Source: Paracoccaceae bacterium
GTDB taxonomy: Bacteria > Pseudomonadota > Alphaproteobacteria > Rhodobacterales > Rhodobacteraceae
Reading direction: 5' to 3'
NCBI GenBank assembly: GCA_026982255.1
Contig: JALSHL010000252.1
Location: forward strand, 1-11,780
DNA: 11,780 nucleotides
Within the stretch, counting starts at the first letter, position 1; each line of letters opens with the position of its first letter. The notes under the pieces were generated by a model. It saw only the letters and a list, made by a program, of their open reading frames with translations. It searched no databases and had not been told where the DNA came from. The translations under genes were made by a program, and so were the position numbers. This document shows, piece by piece, positions 6,916 to 11,780 of this stretch.

Positions 6916-8130
6916 ATGCTCTTCTGGATTATCGCCTTTTCAATCGCCCTGGTCGCCATGGCCTGGGTGGTATTTCCGCTTCTGCGGCAAAAAACATCCG
7001 CCACCACACGTTCAGCCTATGATATCCAGATATATAAGGATCAACTGAAAGAAGTTGAAACGGATCTGGCCCGCGGCACCCTGACCGAAGAGGAAGCCAA
7101 AGCCAGCCGGATCGAAGTATCCCGCCGTCTATTGGCTGCAGATGCTGCGCTAGCGGCGGAACATGCATCCGGAAACGCGCCGAAAAACGCCTCGCGCATT
7201 CTGGCAGCTCTGGTTGTGCTGGTCGGGATCGGTGGTGCTGCGGTTCTGTATGCCGACCTCGGGGTGCCGGGCCTGCGGGACCAGCCGCTGCAACAGCGTC
7301 TGGCCGAGCGTCCGACACAGGAAGAGGCCGAAACCGCTGCGTTGCAAGCCAGTGGCGCCGTGGACAACCTGCCAGAAATAAACCAGCCCGACCCGCGTCA
7401 TGTGGAACTGGTTGCACAGCTGGAAGAAGTTCTCAAGGATCGCCCGGATGACGTATTCGGCTACCGGATGCTGGCTGACAATCTGGCGCAACTGGGCCGG
7501 TTTGTCGACGCACGCAAGGCCCAATCGACAGTCATGCGCATTCTGGGCGACGATGCAACGGCCGACGACTGGTCAGCCTATGCGGAAATCATGATCGTGG
7601 CTGCGGACTATTATGTATCGCCCGAGGCCGAGAATGCGCTGACCAAGGCGCTCAATCTGGACAAGACCGACCCGCGTGCGCGGTACTATGCCGGCATCGC
7701 CATGCTGCAACGTGGACAGCCGGAACGCACTTACCAGATATGGAACGATCTGCTGCAGGAAGGTCCGGCCGATGCGCCCTGGATGCCGATCATCGAAAGC
7801 CAGATCGCTGCCGTGGCGGCCGAGGCCGGCATAGCCCCTGCTGCCATGACACGCGGCCCCACTGCGGCTGACGTGCAGGCGGCTGGCGAAATGACCGAGG
7901 AAGAACGCAACTCCTTCATCCAGTCCATGGTCCAGCGCCTGTCAGACCGGCTGGCAAACGAAGGCGGCTCCGCTCAGGAGTGGGCACAGCTTATAACCGC
8001 CCTCGGCAATCTTGGTGAAACCGACCGTGCAGCCGCCATCTGGCAGGAGGCACAAGGCACCTTTGCGGAAGATGCCGCCGGACTGGCGATCGTTACCGAA
8101 GCCGCCCGCGGTGTCGGCCTTGTGGACTGA
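6916..8130 (+). CDS. ccmI: Cytochrome c biogenesis protein CcmI
   Basis: This 404-residue membrane protein belongs to the c-type cytochrome maturation (System I) machinery. CcmI helps hold apocytochrome c and present it for haem attachment by CcmF/CcmH on the periplasmic side. It has transmembrane helix 1 at about 1-23 and a cytoplasmic loop with the family signature (IYKDQLKEVETDLARGTLT, about 39-57), in which the heptad pattern is leucine-zipper-like. Transmembrane helix 2 lies at about 95-113 and is followed by a periplasmic TPR domain (about 165-310) and an alanine-rich C-terminus. The ATG at 6916 places the first membrane helix at the N-terminus and has CGGGAAA upstream. The longer start at 6862 has no ribosome site and adds 18 unrelated residues. 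Its stop shares one base with the ruvX start (TGATG). Other ccm genes are not in the window. Confidence 0.93.
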   Translation: MLFWIIAFSIALVAMAWVVFPLLRQKTSATTRSAYDIQIYKDQLKEVETDLARGTLTEEEAKASRIEVSRRLLAADAALAAEHASGNAPKNASRILAALVVLVGIGGAAVLYADLGVPGLRDQPLQQRLAERPTQEEAETAALQASGAVDNLPEINQPDPRHVELVAQLEEVLKDRPDDVFGYRMLADNLAQLGRFVDARKAQSTVMRILGDDATADDWSAYAEIMIVAADYYVSPEAENALTKALNLDKTDPRARYYAGIAMLQRGQPERTYQIWNDLLQEGPADAPWMPIIESQIAAVAAEAGIAPAAMTRGPTAADVQAAGEMTEEERNSFIQSMVQRLSDRLANEGGSAQEWAQLITALGNLGETDRAAAIWQEAQGTFAEDAAGLAIVTEAARGVGLVD

Positions 8131-8618
8131 TGGGCGGTAATATCCATGAAACCGTCGAAGGGTTTGCACCGGCGCTGAAGCCGATGCGCGCCCTGATGGG
8201 GCTGGATCTGGGCACCAAGACTATTGGCGTTGCCGTGTCCGATACGTTCCGGCGGGTGGCAACGCCACTCGAAACCGTCAAACGCAAGAAGTTCGGCGTT
8301 GACGCTGCATATCTGCTGGAAATCATCTCGGCGCGCGGGATTGCCGGTGTGGTGCTGGGTCTGCCGCGCAATATGGACGGTTCCGAAGGACCGCGGGCAC
8401 AATCAACACGTGCCTTTGCCCGCAACTTCGCCCGCCTGACAAACATCCCGGTCACCTTCTGGGACGAGCGCCTGTCAACCGTCGCGGCCGAGCGTGCCTT
8501 GCTGGAAGCGGATACCTCGCGAAAACGTCGCGCCGAGGTTATTGACCATGTCGCGGCCGGCTATATTCTGCAGGGTGCGCTCGACCGGCTGACTGTGCTG
8601 GAGCATGAAAATGGATGA
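8130..8618 (+). CDS. ruvX: YqgF/RuvX family nuclease (pre-16S rRNA 5'-end maturation)
   Basis: This 162-residue RuvC/RNase H-fold nuclease belongs to the YqgF family. It is annotated as a putative Holliday junction resolvase, and Escherichia coli YqgF is linked to processing of the 16S rRNA 5' end. Motifs in order are GLDLGTKTIGVA with the first acidic residue D26, LGLPRNMDGSEGP at about 77-89, WDERLST with D112/E113, and IDHVAAGYIL with D139. These supply the expected acidic active-site set. Length is normal. The ATG at 8130 overlaps the ccmI stop by one base. A second start near MRALMG (residue 19) would give the shortest family form, so the first 18 residues are less certain. Its 3' end overlaps the next gene by 8 bases, which implies one transcript with ccmI. 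Confidence 0.92.
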   Translation: MGGNIHETVEGFAPALKPMRALMGLDLGTKTIGVAVSDTFRRVATPLETVKRKKFGVDAAYLLEIISARGIAGVVLGLPRNMDGSEGPRAQSTRAFARNFARLTNIPVTFWDERLSTVAAERALLEADTSRKRRAEVIDHVAAGYILQGALDRLTVLEHENG

Positions 8619-8838
8619 GGTATGGAAACGCGATGAAATCGATTCACCCTGCATCAAACTTTGCGTTTTACATTCTGTCGAAGGTATTTGCGTCGGGTGT
8701 TTTCGCACTGCGGACGAGATCGCCGCATGGTCCACCATGACTCCGGAAATGCGTAAAGCCCTTATGGAATCGCTGCCGGAACGCGCCGGCCGACTAAAGA
8801 AACGCCGTGGCGGCCGTCGCAAAGAACATAAATGCTAA
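8611..8838 (+). CDS. DUF1289 family small cysteine-rich protein
   Basis: This 75-residue protein has the DUF1289 core SPCIKLC...GICVGCFRT followed by DEIAAWSTMTPEMR. Four cysteines (C14, C18, C27 and C30, spacing x3-x8-x2) suggest a metal or iron-sulfur site. The biochemical role of the family is not established. The C-terminus is strongly basic (RLKKRRGGRRKEHKC) and ends in an extra cysteine, hinting at nucleic-acid contact, but that is inference. The ATG at 8611 is preferred over 8605 because GGAG at 8600-8603 is then 7 bases away instead of 1. It overlaps the ruvX 3' end by 8 bases. No hairpin terminator is visible after the stop; the AT-rich run ATAAATTTTTTC near 8850-8862 has no stem before it. 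Confidence 0.88.
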   Translation: MDEVWKRDEIDSPCIKLCVLHSVEGICVGCFRTADEIAAWSTMTPEMRKALMESLPERAGRLKKRRGGRRKEHKC

Positions 8839-8873
8839 GTTCTCGAATCTATAAATTTTTTCATAACCGGAGG

Positions 8874-8902
8874 TTGAATTGCGGTTCGACACTGGGTAGC
8901 AT
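8874..8902 (+). promoter_or_regulatory. Putative sigma70-like promoter for the retropepsin-like protease gene
   Basis: TTGAAT (8874-8879), exactly 17 bases, TAGCAT (8897-8902) matches the consensus at 4 of 6 positions in each box with ideal spacing. It lies in the 121-base gap between the DUF1289 gene and the protease gene, giving a leader of about 50 bases. The -10 box is identical to the one proposed for soxB. It is not verified. Confidence 0.4.
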
Positions 8903-8959
8903 CAGCGCTTGTTCATGGTTTTCTGGTGCTTACAGTCCGAATATTGGGAAAATCGAACG

Positions 8960-9637
8960 ATGCAAATCTGGGCGCTCATTCTTATAGTATATCTGGCCGG
9001 CGCCTTTCTGCTGCGGGACAATTTTTCGGAAATGGTATTCAGCACCGAAAGCGGCTGGTGGCTCAGCCTGCTGGCCTTCGGGCTGATCGGTACTGCTTTT
9101 GCCGGTGTCATCCGCAACCTTCTGGGTTTTTTATCGGAGGACAAACACCGGATACTCCACGGAATGATTGCCCTCGCCTGCATTGCCGGAATCGAATACC
9201 TGAGCGCCGAATATAACCGCAACCTCGCGCCCCCCGCACCGGAAACCGCTGCGCTGGCCCTGACCCGTGGCGAAACATCACTACAACGATCCTGGGACGG
9301 ACACTTCCGCGCCATCGCCCGGATAGAGGGGGCCGATGTCGGCGTTCTGATCGACACGGGCGCTTCGCTGGTGCTGCTGCGCAACGATGATGCGCAACGT
9401 ATGGGACTCGATATGAAGGCGCTGGATTTCTCGACACCACTGACCACGGCCAATGGCAAGTCCTTCGTGGCCCCGATCACCATCGATACGCTGACCATTG
9501 GTGATGTCACCGTGCATGATCTGCGCGCCGCTGTGGCCGAGCCGGGCGCGCTGCATTCCTCGCTGCTCGGGATGAGCTTCATCCAGTCGCTGAGCGAGGC
9601 GGTGATCCAGAAGGACCGGATGATCCTGCGCCAGTAA
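8960..9637 (+). CDS. Membrane-anchored retropepsin-like aspartic protease (clan AA)
   Basis: This 225-residue protein has three N-terminal hydrophobic segments (about 3-17, 33-52 and 67-81), a linker rich in proline and alanine, then a single retropepsin-type domain from about 113. The catalytic signature is VLIDTGAS with D132, and the second half carries SLLGMSF (about 201-207), the counterpart of the ILG motif. With one catalytic aspartate per chain the enzyme must dimerise. The same layout is known from Rickettsia APRc (RC1339), a membrane-embedded retropepsin. Substrates here are unknown. The ATG at 8960 puts the first membrane helix at the N-terminus; the start at 8909 would add 17 residues without a ribosome site. 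It stands alone downstream of its own likely promoter and converges with the tauE-like gene, with 2 bases between stops. Confidence 0.88.
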   Translation: MQIWALILIVYLAGAFLLRDNFSEMVFSTESGWWLSLLAFGLIGTAFAGVIRNLLGFLSEDKHRILHGMIALACIAGIEYLSAEYNRNLAPPAPETAALALTRGETSLQRSWDGHFRAIARIEGADVGVLIDTGASLVLLRNDDAQRMGLDMKALDFSTPLTTANGKSFVAPITIDTLTIGDVTVHDLRAAVAEPGALHSSLLGMSFIQSLSEAVIQKDRMILRQ

Positions 9638-9639
9638 CC

Positions 9640-10467
9640 CTACATCAATGCCTTGCGCAACATGTTCAGGGCCATCAGCATGATGAAGGCGGCGAACACC
9701 CGTTTCAGCGGCTTCGGATCCATCGCATGGGCGACCTTTACACCGAGCGGGGCGGTCAGCAGCGTCATGGAAATCACGATGACGAAAGCCGGCAGGTTGA
9801 CCAGCCCGAAGGTGAGCGGCGGTTTGCCCTCGACTCCCCAGCCCGATAGCAGAAAACCCAGCACCGAAGGCACGGCGATGATCACGCCGAAACCGGCGGC
9901 GGTCGCAACGGCTCGGTGGATCGGGCGGCCATAGAGGGTCATCATCGGCACACCGAAGCTGCCACCGCCGATGCCCATCAAAACCGACAGGAAACCCAGA
10001 ACCGGCGCGGCAATGGCGCGGGCAATGCCGCCGGGCATGTGGTCGCCCAAACGCCAGCTCTGCTTGCCGAATGCGAGGTAGAGACCAACGATCACGCCGA
10101 GAACGCCGAACACGATCATCAGGCTCTCGGATTTCATGCCGCGCGCGATAAGCACGCCTATTACCGCGCCGATGGCGATACCCGGTGCCCAGCCGCGCAG
10201 GATATCCCAGTCCACCGCCCCCTTTTTGTTGTGACTCAATACCGACCGGACCGAGGTAAACACAATCGTCGCCAGCGAAGTCGCCACGCAAATCTGCATC
10301 AGCATCACGGAATCATATCCCAGCGAGGCAAAGGTATAGTAAAACGCCGGCACCAGAACGATGCCGCCGCCAACCCCGAGCAGCCCCGCGATGACGCCTG
10401 CAATGGCACCGATAGCCAGCAGCAACGCCAGCATCGGCAACAATTGTGACAGTTCCAGACCATACAT
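9640..10467 (-). CDS. Sulfite exporter TauE/SafE family membrane protein
   Basis: This 275-residue inner-membrane transporter has about eight hydrophobic helices and the internal duplication typical of TauE/SafE proteins: LLGVGGGIVLVP at 29-40 and LMGIGGGSFGVP at 163-174. Characterised members export sulfite, sulfoacetate or related small anions, often linked to taurine breakdown. The family is broad, and this neighbourhood shows no sulfur-metabolism gene, so the substrate is open. The start codon at 10467 directly follows the dusA stop (TGAATG), so translation is probably coupled to dusA and the gene has no promoter gap of its own. The ending RKALM is followed within 2 bases by the convergent protease stop, leaving no room for a terminator between the two genes. 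Confidence 0.88.
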   Translation of the reverse strand: MYGLELSQLLPMLALLLAIGAIAGVIAGLLGVGGGIVLVPAFYYTFASLGYDSVMLMQICVATSLATIVFTSVRSVLSHNKKGAVDWDILRGWAPGIAIGAVIGVLIARGMKSESLMIVFGVLGVIVGLYLAFGKQSWRLGDHMPGGIARAIAAPVLGFLSVLMGIGGGSFGVPMMTLYGRPIHRAVATAAGFGVIIAVPSVLGFLLSGWGVEGKPPLTFGLVNLPAFVIVISMTLLTAPLGVKVAHAMDPKPLKRVFAAFIMLMALNMLRKALM

Positions 10468-11457
10468 TCAGGCGTCCTCTCTTTGTTGAATTTCGGCCAA
10501 TGCCGCCAGCACCAGTTCCGTCCCCGCGCCGTCCTTGTGCGCCCCCTCGGACAGCACCCGCCGCCATTTACGCGCACCGGGGCGACCGGCAAAGGCGCCG
10601 AGCATGTGGCGGGTAATCTGGTTGAGGCGCGTGCCTCTGGCCAGTTCCGTTTCGATGTATGGCAGCATCGCCAGCACTGCCTGTTCGGCTGTAACATCCG
10701 TTCCGGCCCCGAAAATCCGGCGGTCGGCCTGCGACAGGATCGCCGCCGGTTCGTGATAGGCCGAACGCCCGATCATGACTCCGTCGACACCCGCCGCAAG
10801 GTGGGTTTCCGCCTGTTCCAGCGAGGCGATTCCGCCGTTAATGCAAATCTCCAGCCCCGGAAACAGGCGCTTCATGGCATAGACCAGATCGTAGTCGAGC
10901 GGCGGCACATCGCGGTTTTCCTTGGGGCTGAGACCCTGCAACCAGGCCTTGCGCGCGTGGATGGTAAAACTGCGGATACCGGCGGCAGAAACGCGGGACA
11001 GAAACTCCGGCAGGATTTCCGGCGGCTCCTGATCGTCCACGCCGATGCGGCATTTCACCGTGATCTCCGGCCCGTCCGAGGCACGCACCATGGCGGCGAC
11101 ACAACGTGCGACCAGTGCGGGATCCTCCATCAGCACCGCGCCGAAACTGCCGGATTGCACGCGATCCGAAGGACAGCCGACGTTGAGGTTGATCTCGTCA
11201 TAGCCGAAATCGCAGGCAATGCGCGTCGCTTCGGCTAGTTGATCGGGATCGGAGCCGCCGAGTTGCAACGCCACGGGATGCTCGTCGGGGTGATAGCCCA
11301 GCAGGCGCGCCCGATCGCCGTTGATGACGGCGGGGGCCGTGACCATTTCGGTATACAGCAGGGTGTGACGACTGAACCGCCGATGAAAATACCGGCAATG
11401 GCGGTCCGTCCAGTCCATCATCGGCGCGACCGAGAGTTTTCGATTGATATGCGTCAT
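10468..11457 (-). CDS. dusA: tRNA-dihydrouridine(20/20a) synthase DusA
   Basis: This 329-residue FMN-dependent enzyme reduces uridine to dihydrouridine in the tRNA D-loop using NADPH. The TIM-barrel start LSVAPMMDWTDRHCRYFHR is DusA-specific. The NLNVGCPSDRVQSGSFGAVLM block carries the catalytic C95, and ICINGGI and GVMIGRSAY form the FMN phosphate-binding part near the C-terminal end of the barrel. The length matches DusA, which is slightly shorter at the C-terminus than some relatives. The start at 11457 has AAGG about 10 bases away, a loose spacing, but the N-terminus is canonical. It leads a two-gene operon with the TauE/SafE-like exporter and is divergent from the peroxidase gene across 108 bases, in which I found no strong promoter. 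Confidence 0.95.
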   Translation of the reverse strand: MTHINRKLSVAPMMDWTDRHCRYFHRRFSRHTLLYTEMVTAPAVINGDRARLLGYHPDEHPVALQLGGSDPDQLAEATRIACDFGYDEINLNVGCPSDRVQSGSFGAVLMEDPALVARCVAAMVRASDGPEITVKCRIGVDDQEPPEILPEFLSRVSAAGIRSFTIHARKAWLQGLSPKENRDVPPLDYDLVYAMKRLFPGLEICINGGIASLEQAETHLAAGVDGVMIGRSAYHEPAAILSQADRRIFGAGTDVTAEQAVLAMLPYIETELARGTRLNQITRHMLGAFAGRPGARKWRRVLSEGAHKDGAGTELVLAALAEIQQREDA

Positions 11458-11565
11458 GGTCTTTCAGCCTTGCGCCGTGTAATTCCGGTCATAGATAGAA
11501 CAAACCGCAGGGCTTGGCGAGAGCCGTGTCCGCGAACCTGCACACCGATACAAAGGATTTTCGAC

Positions 11566-11780
11566 ATGCCCCATTCCCAACCCGGTATTCTGGCCCCCGT
11601 TCCGGCACAGGCGCGCTTCATCGAATTGCGGGCGGTCGCGGGACAGGACCCGGCAGCGGCGTTGAAGCTGCTGGCAAAACGGCCGGTTACCGAAGCGCTT
11701 GTGGTCGGGCTTGGTGCCGGTCTGGTGCAGGGGCTGGGGCAGTCACTGGCAGAATTGCACGCCTTTCGCGCCCTGACCGG
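11566..11780 (+). CDS. Dyp-type haem peroxidase, 5' part (truncated by window end)
   Basis: Only the first 71 codons are visible. The start QPGILAPVPAQARFIEL followed by a helix-rich stretch and GLGAGLVQGLGQ is typical of the N-terminus of Dyp-type peroxidases (compare the QSGILPEH start of YfeX). The GxxDG haem-side motif and the proximal histidine would lie beyond the window, so activity cannot be judged. Such enzymes are haem-dependent and use H2O2 as oxidant. The ATG at 11566 has AAGGA 8 bases upstream. It is divergent from dusA. No signal peptide is seen at the start, so a cytoplasmic YfeX-like type is more likely than the exported EfeB type. Confidence 0.72.
   Translation, partial: MPHSQPGILAPVPAQARFIELRAVAGQDPAAALKLLAKRPVTEALVVGLGAGLVQGLGQSLAELHAFRALT

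Noticed and set aside
8839..8870. T-run after the DUF1289 gene as an intrinsic terminator
   Set aside because: The TTTTTT run is not preceded by a GC-rich stem.
8879..8896. GGTTCGAC, resembling a tRNA T-loop
   Set aside because: No acceptor stem, D-arm or anticodon arm can be folded around it.
11458..11565. Promoters in the dusA/peroxidase divergent gap
   Set aside because: The best matches (TTGCGC with TAGATA; TTGTTC with TACACG) match poorly or have short spacing, so I do not annotate them.

Overview
The window looks like chromosomal DNA of a marine or soil alphaproteobacterium of the Rhodobacteraceae (Roseobacter-like) type. The evidence is GC-rich coding sequence (about 62-65% in short stretches I counted), a complete heterotetrameric sarcosine oxidase set whose proteins closely resemble remembered Rhodobacteraceae versions, a bacterial phosphatidylcholine synthase, CcmI, a DUF1289 protein, a DusA-type dihydrouridine synthase and a membrane-anchored retropepsin-like protease. 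No rRNA, tRNA, CRISPR array, transposase or phage gene was seen. Genes fill nearly the whole window, and no gap longer than about 300 bases lacks a gene.

Left part (1-6700): phosphatidylcholine synthase (pcs, +) converges on the sarcosine oxidase locus, which lies on the minus strand in the order soxB, soxD, soxA, soxG. soxD/soxA overlap by 4 bases and soxA/soxG by 8, so these three form one tight operon. soxB is not next to soxD. About 815 bases separate them and hold two unrecognised small membrane-protein genes: a 154-residue protein on the minus strand directly ahead of soxD, and a 71-residue single-pass protein on the plus strand that runs head-on into the end of soxB. The two are divergent around a 113-base control region. 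This insert has a lower GC content than the sox genes and is the least explained part of the window.

Middle (6700-8840): a 219-base divergent control region separates soxB from ccmI (cytochrome c maturation). ccmI overlaps ruvX/yqgF (RuvC-fold nuclease), which overlaps a small DUF1289 four-cysteine protein, so the three probably form one transcript.

Right part (8840-11780): a membrane-anchored aspartic protease of the retropepsin type (+) has a plausible sigma70-like promoter. It converges with a dusA-tauE/safE pair (-), in which the dusA stop codon is followed at once by the exporter start codon. A truncated Dyp-type haem peroxidase gene (+) begins divergently from dusA and leaves the window.

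Functionally, the sox set demethylates sarcosine, the last methylated intermediate of choline/betaine breakdown, to glycine. It passes the methyl carbon to tetrahydrofolate and releases H2O2. The neighbouring pcs gene uses choline directly for membrane lipid. The remaining genes are housekeeping or envelope functions with no clear link to sarcosine use.
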